From Streptomyces sp. TLI_171 (GTDB lineage: Bacteria > Actinomycetota > Actinomycetes > Streptomycetales > Streptomycetaceae), in contig NZ_RAPS01000001.1 in NCBI RefSeq assembly GCF_003610255.1, positions 3,224,001-3,288,000 of the forward strand: a stretch of DNA of 64,000 nucleotides, read 5' to 3'. The notes beneath the pieces are model-generated. The model was not told the DNA's origin. It searched no databases and was given only the letters and a program-made list of their open reading frames with translations. The translations under genes and the position numbers were made by a program. Shown piece by piece: positions 26,567 to 36,028 of this stretch (within the stretch, counting starts at the first letter, position 1; each line of letters opens with the position of its first letter).

Positions 26567-27780
26567 TCGCTGTCTCCGTCCTGCTCGGTGGGCCGGTTGG
26601 TCGGCTGCACGGGTTGCTCGGCGGGCTGCTCGGCCGGGCCGGTGGGCTCGGCGGGTGCGGCCGGGGCGGCGGGTTCGGCCTGGGCGGGTTCGGGTTTCCC
26701 GGCCGCGGGCTCGTCGTGCGCCGGGACGGGCGCGTGCCACGGGGCGTCGGAGGACTGGGTCCTGGCGGTGCGGCGCGGGGCCTCGGGGGCGGGCGGCTCG
26801 GGGGCCGACGGGGCGTCAGGTGCGGGCTGGCTGACCGAGCCCTCGCCGACGCTGCGGGTGCGGCGCGGGCGGTCGGCGCGCACCGGGGGCGCGTCGGCGC
26901 CGGGCTGGCTGGTGGAGCCCTCCGCCACGCTGCGGGTGCGGCGCGGGCGGTCGACCCCGGCGGCCGCGCCGGCCCGGGCCGCGCGGGCGGGGCGTTCGGC
27001 GACCGGCGGCAGGGTGCCCTTGAGCGGACCCCACTCGTTCGGGTCGGGGACGCCGGCGGGCTGCATCTTGCGCCGGGCCGGTCCGCCGCCGTGGTCGGAC
27101 TCGCCGGGCTCCTTGGCGCCGGGCCAGTCCTTGGCGACCCGGGCGGCCAGCACGAAGTCCTTGCGCAGCGGGTGGCCCTCGAAGCCGTCCGGCAGCAGCA
27201 GGGTGGCGGGGTACGGGTGGCCGGCGAACTCGACGCCGAACATCTCCAGCGTCTCGCGCTCGTGCCAGGCGGCCCCGGCGTACACCGCGACGGCGGTCGG
27301 CAGCACGGCCCGGTCGCGCGGCACCCGGGTGCGCAGCAGCAGGCGGCGCACGCTGCCGGGCTCGCCGACGGCGGCCAGGTGCGCGCAGACGGCGAAGCCC
27401 TCGGCGAGGTCGTCGACGGCGCTCAGCCAGTCCAGGTAGGCCAGGCCGAGGGTGTCGCGGGCGGCGGTGAGCGCCTCGATCCAGTGCTCGGCCGGGACGT
27501 CAATGGTGAGCAGCTCGTACGCCTCGGCGCCCGTCGCCCAGGGGCCGATCGCGGCGGCGGTGCGCTCGGCGGGGGTCGGCTCCGCGGGGGCCGACGGGCC
27601 GTCAGGAACTGCGGCGGTCGACGGCTCGCCGGGGGCCTCGGGGGCGCCGGGGGTCTCGGGGGCGCCGGGGGTCTCGGGGGCGCCGGGGGTCTCGGGGGCG
27701 CCGGGGGTCTCGGGGGCGCCGGGGGTCTCGGGGGTCTCGGGGGTCTCGGGGGTCTCGGGGGTCTCGGGGGTCTCGCTCAC
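26563..27780 (-). CDS. nuoC: NADH-quinone oxidoreductase subunit C with long repetitive extensions (second nuo set)
   Basis: 405 residues; GTG 27780 overlaps the nuoB stop. Only about residues 70-235 are the NuoC domain ([68 protein letters not shown]). The first 60 residues are ETP/GAP tripeptide repeats from tandem DNA repeats. The last 150 are disordered, with two copies of RPRRTRSV(A/G)EGS. There is no fused NuoD domain. Normal NuoC is 200-250 residues, so the tails are unusual. Confidence 0.9.
   Translation of the reverse strand: MSETPETPETPETPETPETPGAPETPGAPETPGAPETPGAPETPGAPEAPGEPSTAAVPDGPSAPAEPTPAERTAAAIGPWATGAEAYELLTIDVPAEHWIEALTAARDTLGLAYLDWLSAVDDLAEGFAVCAHLAAVGEPGSVRRLLLRTRVPRDRAVLPTAVAVYAGAAWHERETLEMFGVEFAGHPYPATLLLPDGFEGHPLRKDFVLAARVAKDWPGAKEPGESDHGGGPARRKMQPAGVPDPNEWGPLKGTLPPVAERPARAARAGAAAGVDRPRRTRSVAEGSTSQPGADAPPVRADRPRRTRSVGEGSVSQPAPDAPSAPEPPAPEAPRRTARTQSSDAPWHAPVPAHDEPAAGKPEPAQAEPAAPAAPAEPTGPAEQPAEQPVQPTNRPTEQDGDSE
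27644..27775. repeat. Tandem 18-base and 9-base repeats inside nuoC
   Basis: Five 18-base units (core GGGGTCTCGGGGGCGCCG, starts spaced exactly 18 from 27644 to 27716) run into six 9-base units GGGGTCTCG at 27722-27775. Both lengths keep the frame and encode PETPGA and PET repeats at the N terminus of NuoC. Length is likely to vary between strains by slippage. Confidence 0.9.
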
Positions 27781-28433
27781 TGGTCGCCCTCCCCCGGCAC
27801 GACGGGGGCGGCGGTCGCGGCGGGCGCGGCCTGCAGCGGGCGGCGGAGCGCGGCGGCGGGTGCGGCGTAGCGCTGCGGCACGTCCTCGGCGGCGATCTTC
27901 TCCTGCAGCTTGAGGATGCCCTGGAGCAGCGCCTCGGGCCGGGGCGGGCAGCCGGGCACGTAGACGTCGACCGGGATGATCTGGTCGACGCCCTTGGTGA
28001 CGGAGTAGGAGTCCCAGTACGGGCCGCCGGAGTTGGCGCAGGCGCCGAAGGAGATCACGTACTTGGGTTCGGGCATCTGCTCGTACAGCCGCTTGACGGC
28101 GGGGGCCATCTTGTCGGTGACGGTGCCCGAGACGATCATCAGGTCGGCCTGGCGGGGGCCGGGCGCGAACGGGATGACGCCCATTCGGATGAAGTCGTGC
28201 TTGGCCATGGACGCGGCGATGAACTCGATCGCGCAGCAGGCGAGTCCGAAGTTGAAGCACCAGAGGCTGTAGCGGCGGCCCCAGTTGAGCACCACCTTGA
28301 CCGGGTCCGGGGCGAGCCGGGCGAGCGGGCCGAGGCGGCGCTGCTCGACGGCGGCGCCGGGCTTGGCCGGGTCGGGGATGCCGAGCGGGACGGGGCCGTT
28401 GCCGGGCGTCCCGTGCGAGTGCGTCACGTCCAT
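27777..28433 (-). CDS. nuoB: NADH-quinone oxidoreductase subunit B (second nuo set)
   Basis: 218 residues from ATG 28433, ten bases inside the end of nuoA. The N2 cluster ligands are visible: Cys66-Cys67 in [11 protein letters not shown], a Cys in [10 protein letters not shown] and one in VPGCPPRPE. An N-terminal 35-residue extension and an Ala-rich C-terminal tail flank the core. It passes electrons from NuoI to quinone, normally together with NuoD, which is missing from this operon. Confidence 0.95.
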   Translation of the reverse strand: MDVTHSHGTPGNGPVPLGIPDPAKPGAAVEQRRLGPLARLAPDPVKVVLNWGRRYSLWCFNFGLACCAIEFIAASMAKHDFIRMGVIPFAPGPRQADLMIVSGTVTDKMAPAVKRLYEQMPEPKYVISFGACANSGGPYWDSYSVTKGVDQIIPVDVYVPGCPPRPEALLQGILKLQEKIAAEDVPQRYAAPAAALRRPLQAAPAATAAPVVPGEGDQ

Positions 28434-28831
28434 TCCAGAACGCCCTTCTTCCAGGCGTAGAGCAGTCCGACCGCGAGGAAGCCGACGAAGAGGAACATCT
28501 CCACCAGCGTGGCCGCCCCGTAGCCGGCGGCGGCGAACACCGTGGCCCAGGGGAACAGGTAGATCGCGTCGACCGCGAAGATCACGTACAGGAAGGCGTA
28601 GACGTAGTACCGGATCTGGGTGTGCGCCCACCCCTCGCCGACCGGGTCGACGCCGCACTCGTAGGCGAGCAGCTTCTCCGGGGTGTCGACCACCGGCCGC
28701 AGCAGGCGGTTGGCGGTGAAGGACACCGTGACGAAGAGGACGCCGATGACCGCCAGCAGACCGACGGCCGCGTAGGCGTCGAAGTAACCGCTGCCGGCTG
28801 CGGGGTCGGCAGCGAGCGGCTGCCACTCCAT
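28424..28831 (-). CDS. nuoA: NADH-quinone oxidoreductase subunit A (second nuo set)
   Basis: 135 residues from ATG 28831. Three membrane helices. The loop [39 protein letters not shown] contains the conserved Cys-containing loop that moves during turnover and the acidic helix. First gene of the operon; transcription probably starts in the 277-base gap it shares with the divergent histidine kinase gene. Confidence 0.95.
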   Translation of the reverse strand: MEWQPLAADPAAGSGYFDAYAAVGLLAVIGVLFVTVSFTANRLLRPVVDTPEKLLAYECGVDPVGEGWAHTQIRYYVYAFLYVIFAVDAIYLFPWATVFAAAGYGAATLVEMFLFVGFLAVGLLYAWKKGVLEWT

Positions 28832-29108
28832 GGGTTACGCCCTTCTTCTTTGCCCGTCCATAACCATCGCTATCGCGGGAGTCTATGTGCACCGCTCGTT
28901 TACTCCTCCACCCGCCCGCCCTGCAAGACGGCCGGTGGACACCCGCTGGAATTCCGCTCGCCGCCGCTCCGGGCGCCGGGTGCAGCACGGGGGGTGGGGA
29001 TAACCCCCGGACGAAGACGGAGTGCAGCACCATGGCGCGGCGCCCCGGCCGACCGGGATGCTGATGATCGACAGCAGCCGGCGAGTACCAGAGGAGAGGG
29101 CGCCGACC

Positions 29109-30260
29109 ATGGAGGACGAGGCGAAGCGCCCGTCGTTGTACGGAGCGCAGCTGTGGCGGCAGGTCCGGCACGAGCTGCTCAACTTCCCGATCGGGCTGGC
29201 CGGGTTCGTGGTCACGGTGGTGACGGTGACCACCGGTCTCGGCCTGGCGGTGACGGTGATAGGGCTGCCGCTGCTGGCGTTCGGGCTGTCGGCCTGCCGG
29301 CAGTTCGGCTGGCTGGCCCGGGCCCGGGCCCGGGCCGATCTGGGCAGTGCGATCGGTGAGCCGCCGGCGCTGGTGCCGGCCCGGGCCGGGCTGGCGGGCC
29401 GGGTGGTGGCCGGGCTGTCGAACGGGCTGAGCTGGCGTTCGGCGCTGTACTGCGTGGCGCTGTTCCCGTGGGGAGTGCTGAGCTTCGCGCTGACGCTGGT
29501 GCTGCTGGTGGTCGGCTGGCCGGTGCTGCCCTGGGCGATGCGGGCGATGGCGCTGGTCTCCCGGCTGCTGGTGGAGGGCCTGCTGTCGCCGGGTGCGCTG
29601 GCCGAGCGGGTCCGCGAGCTGGAGGACGACCGGGGCGCCGTGGTCGACACCGCCGCCGCCGACCTGCGCCGGATCGAGCGCGACCTGCACGACGGCGCGC
29701 AGGCGCGGCTGGTGGCGCTGGCGATGGACCTCGGCCTGGCCAAGGAGAAGCTGACGGAGGATCCGGCGGCCGCCGCGCACATGGTGGACGCCGCGCACGG
29801 CGAGGTGAAGCTCGCCCTGCAGGAGTTGCGCGACCTGGCCCGGGGCATCCACCCGGCGGTCCTGACGGACCGCGGCCTGGATGCCGCGCTCTCCTCGGTG
29901 GCGGCCCGCTGCACGCTGCCCGGCGGTGTGAAGGTGCACGTCGAGCTGGGCGGCGAGCGGCCGGATTCCGCGGTGGAGGGCATCGCCTACTTCACCGTCA
30001 GCGAGTTGCTGACGAACGCGTCCAAGCACTCCGGGGCGCGCACCGCCTCGGTGGAGGTGTGGCGGCAGGACGACCGGCTGATGCTGATGGTGCAGGACGA
30101 CGGCCGGGGCGGGGCGCAGGTCCGGCCGGGCGGCGGGCTGGCCGGCCTGGCCGAGCGCGCCGAGTCGGTGGACGGCGTGTTCGTGGTGGAGAGCCCGGCC
30201 GGCGGCCCGACCTCGGTGGCGGTCGAGCTGCCGTGGCGGACCAGGGCCGGCCGGTCCTGA
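29109..30260 (+). CDS. Sensor histidine kinase (NarL-type HisKA_3), orphan
   Basis: 383 residues from ATG 29109, with GAGGAG upstream. The N-terminal part has two pairs of hydrophobic helices (about 28-60 and 110-145), a membrane sensor domain of the type often found in actinobacterial kinases. The phosphorylation site is His194 in [17 protein letters not shown], followed by the ATPase domain with [13 protein letters not shown] (N box) and DDGRGGA (G box). No response regulator gene is adjacent. It is divergent from nuoA, so a respiratory signal is possible but unproven. Confidence 0.88.
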   Translation: MEDEAKRPSLYGAQLWRQVRHELLNFPIGLAGFVVTVVTVTTGLGLAVTVIGLPLLAFGLSACRQFGWLARARARADLGSAIGEPPALVPARAGLAGRVVAGLSNGLSWRSALYCVALFPWGVLSFALTLVLLVVGWPVLPWAMRAMALVSRLLVEGLLSPGALAERVRELEDDRGAVVDTAAADLRRIERDLHDGAQARLVALAMDLGLAKEKLTEDPAAAAHMVDAAHGEVKLALQELRDLARGIHPAVLTDRGLDAALSSVAARCTLPGGVKVHVELGGERPDSAVEGIAYFTVSELLTNASKHSGARTASVEVWRQDDRLMLMVQDDGRGGAQVRPGGGLAGLAERAESVDGVFVVESPAGGPTSVAVELPWRTRAGRS

Positions 30261-30287
30261 GCGCTCCGCCGTCCGCCGGGCGTGGGC

Positions 30288-30333
30288 GGGCCCGGGGTGC
30301 CGCCTCCCTTGCGCGGTACGGCACTCCGGGCCC
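30288..30333. terminator. Hairpin between convergent kinase and protease genes
   Basis: GGGCCCGGGGTGCCG pairs with CGGCACTCCGGGCCC (one G-T pair) around a 16-base loop, in the 87-base gap between the two stops. Confidence 0.75.
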
Positions 30334-30347
30334 GGGCCTGTCGGGCG

Positions 30348-31463
30348 CTACAGCGTCCCGAGGGTGACCTCCGCGCTCTGGTCCTTCCCGTCCCGCTGGT
30401 AGCCGATGGTGGCCTTGTCGCCCGGGGAGAGCGCGGCCAGCGCGGTGGTCAGCGCGGAGGGGCTGGTGACGGCGGTGTCGTCGACCTTGGTGATCACGTC
30501 GCCCGCCTGCAGTCCGCCGGCGGCGGCGGGCCCGCCGCCGACCACCGTGACGATCGCGGCCCCGGCGGGCTGGAAGTTCGCGTCGAAGAAGGGGCGCACG
30601 GTGACGCCGAGCGCGGCCCGGCCGGAGTTGGTGACCTTGCCGTCCTTGATCAGCTGGTCGGCGATGCCGGTGACGGTGGCGGCGGGGATGGCGAAGCCGA
30701 TGCCGGGCGCGGCCGAGCCGTTCAGCTCGGGGTCGACGGCGGTGAGGGTGTTGATCCCGATCACCTGGCTGGAGAGGTTGACCAGCGCGCCGCCGCTGTT
30801 GCCGGGGTTGATCGCGGCCGAGGTCTGCACCATGTTGCCGATGGTGGCGCCGGGCGAGTCGGCGGTCTGCGGCTCGCTGACGGTCCGTCCGGTGGCCGAG
30901 ACGATGCCCTGGGTGACGCTGCTGGACAGGCCGAGCGGGCTGCCCATGGCGAGGGTGATCTGTCCGACCGCCACCTTGGAGCTGTCCGCGAAGGCGGCGG
31001 GCTTGAGGCCGCTGGGCGGGTTGGTCAGCCTGATCACGGCCAGGTCGGAGTCCGGGTAGCTGCCGACCAGGGTGGCTTCCAGCGGCTTGGTGCTGTTGGC
31101 CAGCGTCACGGTGAAGTTGGTGGCGGTGCCGACCACGTGCGCGTTGGTGACGATGTCGCCCTTGCCGTCGTAGACGATGCCGGAGCCGAGGCCCTGCGCC
31201 GCCGTGATCTGCACCACCGAGGGCAGCACCTGGGCGATCACCTGCTGGTAGTTCTGCTCCAGCTGGTTGCCACCGGCCGGGGCCGGCGCGGAGGTGCTGC
31301 TGGTGGCCGCCGTGCTGGAGCTGCTGCCCTGGTCGGAGCTGGAGCAGCCGGTGGCCAGGAGCGCGGCCGAGACGAGCACCGCCGCCGGCCCGAGCCAGAG
31401 CTTGGGCCCGGTGGGCCGCGGGCCGGCCGGGAGCGGGCGGGTCGGTTCCTTCTTCGGGCGCAC
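30348..31463 (-). CDS. HtrA/DegP-like serine protease lipoprotein with PDZ domain
   Basis: 371 residues; GTG 31463 is eight bases from GGAGG, better placed than GTG 31472 in the same frame. A lipobox LLATGC places the modified Cys at 40, so it is anchored on the outer face of the membrane. The catalytic triad is His109 (TNAHVV), Asp140 (SDLAV) and Ser223 (NPGNSGGAL). A single PDZ domain covers about 285-371 (LGVTV, GLQAGDVITKVDD). It would handle misfolded exported proteins. Monocistronic. Confidence 0.92.
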   Translation of the reverse strand: MRPKKEPTRPLPAGPRPTGPKLWLGPAAVLVSAALLATGCSSSDQGSSSSTAATSSTSAPAPAGGNQLEQNYQQVIAQVLPSVVQITAAQGLGSGIVYDGKGDIVTNAHVVGTATNFTVTLANSTKPLEATLVGSYPDSDLAVIRLTNPPSGLKPAAFADSSKVAVGQITLAMGSPLGLSSSVTQGIVSATGRTVSEPQTADSPGATIGNMVQTSAAINPGNSGGALVNLSSQVIGINTLTAVDPELNGSAAPGIGFAIPAATVTGIADQLIKDGKVTNSGRAALGVTVRPFFDANFQPAGAAIVTVVGGGPAAAGGLQAGDVITKVDDTAVTSPSALTTALAALSPGDKATIGYQRDGKDQSAEVTLGTL

Positions 31464-31576
31464 GGCGGCCACCTCCGGTCGCTGGACAGAGCTTTGTCAG
31501 CATTTCACCGTTATGTCCGAATGCCTGTGCAGACACACCAGGGACCGCGCCGAAAGCGGCCGTCTAGGATCGGGCC

Positions 31577-32551
31577 ATGACCTGGTTGATCACGGGCGGC
31601 GCCGGATACATCGGCGGCCATGTCGTACGGGAGCTGGTCGCGGCCGGCGAGTCCGTGGTCGTGCTGGACGACCTGAGCAGCGGCGCGGCCGCCCACCTGC
31701 CCCCCGGCGTCCCGCTGGTGTCCGGCACCACGCTGGACCGCCCGCTGCTGGACGCCGCGCTCGCCGGCCACGGCGTCACCGGCGTGCTGCACCTGGCCGC
31801 CAAGAAGCAGGTCGGCGAGTCCGTCGAGCAGCCGCTGCGGTACTACCACGAGAACGTGGAGGGCCTGCGCACCGTGCTGGCCGCCGCGGTCGACGCGGGC
31901 GTGCGCCGGGTGGTGCTGTCCTCCTCCGCGGCCGTCTACGGGATGCCGGACGTCGACCTGGTCGACGAGAAGACTCCGTGCGCGCCGATGAACCCGTACG
32001 GCGAGACCAAGCTTGCCGGCGAGTGGCTGCTGAACGCCTGCGCCGCCGCCTACGGGCTGTCCGCGGTGTCGCTGCGCTACTTCAACGTGGCGGGCGCCGC
32101 CGCCCCCGAGCTGTCCGACCCGGGCGCGGCCAACCTGGTCCCGCTGGCCTTCCAGCGCCTGACGGCCGGGCTGCCGCCGCTGATCTACGGCGACGACTAC
32201 CCGACCCCGGACGGCACCTGCATCCGCGACTACATCCACGTCTCGGACGTCGCCTCCGCGCACGTCGCCGCCGTTCGCCGGCTGAACGCGGCCCCGAGCG
32301 GCGAGCCGGTCGGACTGACCCTCAACATCGGCACCGGCCGCGGCGCCTCGGTGCGCGAGATGCTCGCCGAGATCGCCGAGGTCACCGGCCTCGACACCGC
32401 GCCCGAGGTCACCCCCCGCCGGGCCGGCGACCCGGCCCGGGTGGTCGCCTCCGCCGAGCTGATCCGCCGTGAGCTCGGCTGGAGCGCGGAGCACGACCTG
32501 CGCTCGATGGTCTCCTCCGCCTGGGCCGGCTGGCAGCACCGCCACCCGTAG
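31577..32551 (+). CDS. galE: UDP-glucose 4-epimerase (GalE-type SDR)
   Basis: 324 residues from ATG 31577, probably with little or no leader. NAD-binding GGAGYIGG at 7-14, the SSSAAVYG strand, catalytic YGETK (Tyr and Lys) with the preceding Ser, and the substrate segment LRYFNVAGA are in place. Extended SDR epimerase. It is not in a galactose operon here, so it probably supplies UDP-galactose for surface polymers; a related sugar-nucleotide epimerase is possible. Confidence 0.88.
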   Translation: MTWLITGGAGYIGGHVVRELVAAGESVVVLDDLSSGAAAHLPPGVPLVSGTTLDRPLLDAALAGHGVTGVLHLAAKKQVGESVEQPLRYYHENVEGLRTVLAAAVDAGVRRVVLSSSAAVYGMPDVDLVDEKTPCAPMNPYGETKLAGEWLLNACAAAYGLSAVSLRYFNVAGAAAPELSDPGAANLVPLAFQRLTAGLPPLIYGDDYPTPDGTCIRDYIHVSDVASAHVAAVRRLNAAPSGEPVGLTLNIGTGRGASVREMLAEIAEVTGLDTAPEVTPRRAGDPARVVASAELIRRELGWSAEHDLRSMVSSAWAGWQHRHP

Positions 32552-32567
32552 CCGCCCCGGCAGCAGC

Positions 32568-32599
32568 ACGGCCCCGGACCGCGTGCGGTCCGGGGCCGT
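32568..32599. terminator. Hairpin between galE and the convergent kinase gene
   Basis: ACGGCCCCGGACCGC pairs perfectly with GCGGTCCGGGGCCGT around a two-base loop, 12-16 bases from both stops. Confidence 0.85.
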
Positions 32600-32610
32600 A
32601 CCGTTTCCGC

Positions 32611-34911
32611 CTACTGCTGCGGCACCGCCGTGCCGTAGAAGGAGTCCAGCGCGTACACGCAGCGGTCCTTGGAGCCGACGAACACCCGGCCGCCGACCGC
32701 CACCGGGGAGCCGGTCAGTTCGCCCTTGGTGCCGAGTTCCCAGCGGAGGCGGCCGGTGGCGAGTTCCAGGGTGTGCAGCGAGTGGTCGCGGCTGCCCAGG
32801 TGGACCAGTCCCTCGGCGACGGCCGGGGAGCCGACCAGGTCGGCGCGGGTGGCGTAGCGCCAGCGCTCCCGGCCGCTGGCGGCGTCGAAGGCGAACAGGG
32901 TGTCGCCGGAGCCCAGCAGCACGGCCCCGTCGGCCACCACGGCCGGTTCGGCGCCCTGCCGGGCGGCGGTGGCGGCCCGCCACAGCCCGCGGCCGGTGGC
33001 GGCGTCCAGCGCGTAGAGGGTGCCGAGGTAGTCGGCGACGTACACCGCGCGGCCGTCCACGGCGGGCGGGGTGAACAGCACCACGGGCGCGTCGAAGCGC
33101 CAGCGCTCGGCGCCGGTGGCGGCGTCCAGGGCGTGCACCCGCTGACCGGACGTCACGTACAGCACGCCGCCGCGCTCGACCGGGCGGGACGGCACCTCGC
33201 CGGCCACCGGGTGGGTCCAGCGCACCCCGCCGCCGCGCGGGTCGACGCAGTGCAGGCGGCCGCCGCCCTGGTAGTAGGCGGCGCCGGCGATCAACGCCGG
33301 GCCGGACTGCGGGTTCTCGTAGTCCTGCTGGCCGTCCTCGGCGCGCCACAGCTCGGCGCCGCTGGCGGCCGAGCGCAGCTGCACCCCGCCGCCGCGGATG
33401 CCGCAGCAGAGCACGCCGTCGGCGGCGTCCAGCGAGTAGACCCAGCCGTCCAGGGAGCTGCGCCAGCGCTCGGTGCCGTCCGCCGCGTCCACGGTGTAGA
33501 GGTGCGGGCCGTCGGCGGCGTGCACCCGGCCGGAGTCGACGGCGAGCGCCCAGGCCACGTCGCGGGTCTTCCAGCGGCGCTCGCCGGAGCCGATGTCGAG
33601 GGCGTGCACCTCGAAGCTGGAGACGAACAGCGTGCCGTCGGCGACCACGGGGGTGCCCCAGACGTCGTTGGACATCCGGAACCGCCAGGGCCGCCAGCGG
33701 ACGGCGGGCTGCGGCGGGGCCGCGGACGGCCCGGAGGTGCGGCGCACCCAGTCGGTGCCGGGCGGGGAGGCGGGCGCGGCGGGCTCGACCCGCGGCCCGG
33801 GCCCTATCGGCACCTGGGTGCCGGGCAGCCGGATCTCGCCGTCGCTGCCGGCCGGTCCGCCCGGGGCGGGCCGCCGGTGCGGCCGCATCTTCTCGGTGAC
33901 GACCTCGGCCTCGGACGGCGCCCCGACCGGCGCGGCCTGCGAGGCGGGCGGCGCGGCCGGCTGCGGCGGCACCGCGGGCTGCTGCGGCTGGGGCTGGGAC
34001 TGCTGCGTGCTGACGGGGCGTCGGCTGCTGCGCTTGGCCTCGATCAGGTCGAGCGCGGAGGTGGGCAGCCAGTCGCCGGCCTCGCCGGAGGCGTCGGCGT
34101 GGGAGAACAGGTGCGGGGCGAGTTCGGCCTGGATCTGGGCGGGGGTGGGCCGGTGCTCGGGCGAGGGCCGCATGCAGGCCCGCACCAGGTCGACCAGTTC
34201 GACCGGCAGGCCGGAAAGGTCGGGCTGGTCGCGCAGCAGCTGGAACACCGTCTCGACCGGGTTGGAGCCGCGGTACGGCGGGTGGCCGGTGGCGCAGAAC
34301 ACCACCAGCGAGCCGAGCGAGAAGACGTCGGAGGCGCCGGTGACGCTGCGGCTGTCCCGGGCCTGCTCCGGCGACATGTAGGCGGGGGTGCCGACCGCGA
34401 CGTTGGTCATGGTGAGGCGGGTGCTGGAGACCCCGGCGGCGATGCCGAAGTCGATCACCCGCGGCCCGTCCTCGACCACCAGCACGTTGGACGGCTTGAG
34501 GTCGCGGTGCACCAGGCCCGCGGCGTGGATGGACTGCAGTGCCTCGGCGATGCCTGCGGTCAGCCAGCGCACCGCCTCCGGCGGCAGCGGCCCGCACTCG
34601 GTGACCAGGTCCTCCAGCGAGGGCGCGGGCACGTACGCGGTGGCCAGCCACGGCACCGCGGCGTCCGCGTCGGCGTCCACCACGGCGGCGGTGTAGAAGC
34701 CGCCGACCGTCTTGGCCGCCGCGATCTCGCGGGCGAAGCGGACCCGGAACAGGTTGTCCTCGGCCAGCTCGCTGCGGACGGTCTTGATGGCCACCCTGCG
34801 CCCGGAGGCGGACCGGGCCAGGTACACCAGACCCATGCCGCCCGCGCCGAGCCGGGCCAGCACTTCGAAGGGCCCGATCCGCCTCGGATCGTGCGCCGTC
34901 AGCTGGTCCAC
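32611..34911 (-). CDS. Ser/Thr protein kinase with C-terminal PQQ-type beta-propeller
   Basis: 766 residues from GTG 34911, with GGGGAGG upstream. The kinase domain covers about 1-270: [11 protein letters not shown], Lys43 (VAIKTV), HRDLKPSN with Asp137, DFG at 154-156, and PAYMSPEQ. A Pro/Gln-rich linker (about 290-440) leads to a seven- or eight-blade propeller built from repeats such as LDAATGRERWRY and VYALDAATG. No membrane helix is evident, unlike PknB-type receptors. The propeller may bind a ligand or partner; true PQQ binding is not implied. Confidence 0.92.
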   Translation of the reverse strand: MDQLTAHDPRRIGPFEVLARLGAGGMGLVYLARSASGRRVAIKTVRSELAEDNLFRVRFAREIAAAKTVGGFYTAAVVDADADAAVPWLATAYVPAPSLEDLVTECGPLPPEAVRWLTAGIAEALQSIHAAGLVHRDLKPSNVLVVEDGPRVIDFGIAAGVSSTRLTMTNVAVGTPAYMSPEQARDSRSVTGASDVFSLGSLVVFCATGHPPYRGSNPVETVFQLLRDQPDLSGLPVELVDLVRACMRPSPEHRPTPAQIQAELAPHLFSHADASGEAGDWLPTSALDLIEAKRSSRRPVSTQQSQPQPQQPAVPPQPAAPPASQAAPVGAPSEAEVVTEKMRPHRRPAPGGPAGSDGEIRLPGTQVPIGPGPRVEPAAPASPPGTDWVRRTSGPSAAPPQPAVRWRPWRFRMSNDVWGTPVVADGTLFVSSFEVHALDIGSGERRWKTRDVAWALAVDSGRVHAADGPHLYTVDAADGTERWRSSLDGWVYSLDAADGVLCCGIRGGGVQLRSAASGAELWRAEDGQQDYENPQSGPALIAGAAYYQGGGRLHCVDPRGGGVRWTHPVAGEVPSRPVERGGVLYVTSGQRVHALDAATGAERWRFDAPVVLFTPPAVDGRAVYVADYLGTLYALDAATGRGLWRAATAARQGAEPAVVADGAVLLGSGDTLFAFDAASGRERWRYATRADLVGSPAVAEGLVHLGSRDHSLHTLELATGRLRWELGTKGELTGSPVAVGGRVFVGSKDRCVYALDSFYGTAVPQQ

Positions 34912-35215
34912 TCCGCAGCCACCTCCCCTTCGCCAACGCCCCCCGGCGGCGGCGCGCCCCCGATTCTCCAATGCCCGCCGCCCGGGAGCCAATCTCCCCC
35001 GCCCGTGACACGCGCCCGGGTACCGGAGCAGCGGCCTCCGGGTCGGCCCGCGGCGGCGGCCGGACCGGTCGGAGCTGACTTGTCGTCACGCTGTGGGGTC
35101 ATCAGCACACGGGGGGGCAACAACACCCGGGTAAATGCCACGGTTTCCCCCCTCGCCCGGACTAATAGTCGCACTACCGATTAGCGCCAAGATCTTGCCG
35201 CTGTAAGCTGACGGC
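34912..35215. promoter_or_regulatory. Divergent intergenic region with a likely leaderless promoter for the TetR gene
   Basis: 304 bases with no gene. A TAAGCT hexamer at 35204-35209 lies six bases before the ATG at 35216, the spacing of -10 boxes for leaderless streptomycete transcripts. Upstream, 35162-35184 holds CTAAT...ATTAG enclosing AGTCGCACT, an imperfect inverted repeat that could be an autoregulatory TetR operator. The half next to the kinase gene shows only its ribosome site. Confidence 0.4.
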
Positions 35216-35857
35216 ATGACAGGACAAGTTCGCACCGTCGACGGTCGCGTCGCCGGGCGGCGCGGACAGGAGACGCGGCAGAAGCTGCTCGACTGCCTCC
35301 GCGAGATGCTCAGCACGTCGCCCTACCGGGACGTCAAGGTCATCGACGTCGCCCGTATGGCGGGTACCTCCCCCGCGACCTTCTACCAGTACTTCCCCGA
35401 TGTCGAGGGCGCTGTCCTTGAGATCGCCGAGGAAATGGCCGAGGACAGCGGCGGGCTCAAAGAGCTCGTCGATGGAAAGTCCTGGGCGGGAAAGACCGGC
35501 TTCACCACTTCCGAAGAACTGGTGGACGGATTCCTCGCCTTCTGGCGCAAGAATGACGCCATTCTCCGAGTGGTCACGCTCGGCGCCGCGGAAGGGGACA
35601 AGCGGTTCTTCAAGATCCGTATGAAGGTCCTCAACTCGGTGGCGGCCCCGCTCGCCGAAGCGGTTCGCAACAATCAGGGCAAGACCGACAAGTCGGTCGA
35701 TCCGTCGGCGATCGCCGGCTCCCTGGTCTCGTTGCTGGCCGCCGCGGCCGAGCACGGCAAGGCGTTCACCTCGTGGGGCGTGAAGGTCAAGGACCTCAAG
35801 CCCAACCTGGCGCTCCAGGTGTACCTCGGAGTCACCGGAAAGAAGCCGCCGAAGTAA
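35216..35857 (+). CDS. TetR family transcriptional regulator
   Basis: 213 residues from ATG 35216. Helix-turn-helix at about 35-65: VIDVARMAGTSPATFYQYFP. The remaining helical domain binds an unknown ligand. The gene is slightly less G+C-rich than its neighbours, but its codon use is still typical. No clear target operon; the flanking fabH is convergent, not divergent, so autoregulation plus distant targets is likely. Confidence 0.9.
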   Translation: MTGQVRTVDGRVAGRRGQETRQKLLDCLREMLSTSPYRDVKVIDVARMAGTSPATFYQYFPDVEGAVLEIAEEMAEDSGGLKELVDGKSWAGKTGFTTSEELVDGFLAFWRKNDAILRVVTLGAAEGDKRFFKIRMKVLNSVAAPLAEAVRNNQGKTDKSVDPSAIAGSLVSLLAAAAEHGKAFTSWGVKVKDLKPNLALQVYLGVTGKKPPK

Positions 35858-35970
35858 CACACAGATCGGTCCACTGGCGCTCGGCCCCGGTTCCTGTCCG
35901 GGTGTGTCGGATGCGGCCGTGCCTCGGGGGAGGTTCGCCGACGTACCGCGGAGCGCCGTCCTTCTACGGA

Positions 35971-36012
35971 CGAAGGGGCGGTCGGGAGAGATCTCTCCCG
36001 ACCGCCCCTTCG
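35971..36012. terminator. Perfect palindromic terminator between tetR and fabH
   Basis: Two 21-base arms, CGAAGGGGCGGTCGGGAGAG... and its exact complement, with no loop bases (35971-35991 and 35992-36012). It lies between convergent stops and can act in both directions. Confidence 0.9.
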
Positions 36013-36028
36013 TGTCGCCCGCGCGGTG

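Noticed and set aside
27644..27775. Regular short repeats that could be taken for a CRISPR-like or other repeat array
   Set aside because: The units are 9 and 18 bases, have no spacers, keep the nuoC frame and encode PET/GAP repeats.
30282..31580. Long plus-strand open frame of more than 400 codons
   Set aside because: It is antisense to the HtrA-like protease, has a composition typical of shadow frames in high-G+C DNA, and shows no domain.
32611..34911. PQQ-dependent dehydrogenase
   Set aside because: The propeller repeats are of the PQQ-like type but are fused to a protein kinase and lack dehydrogenase catalytic motifs.
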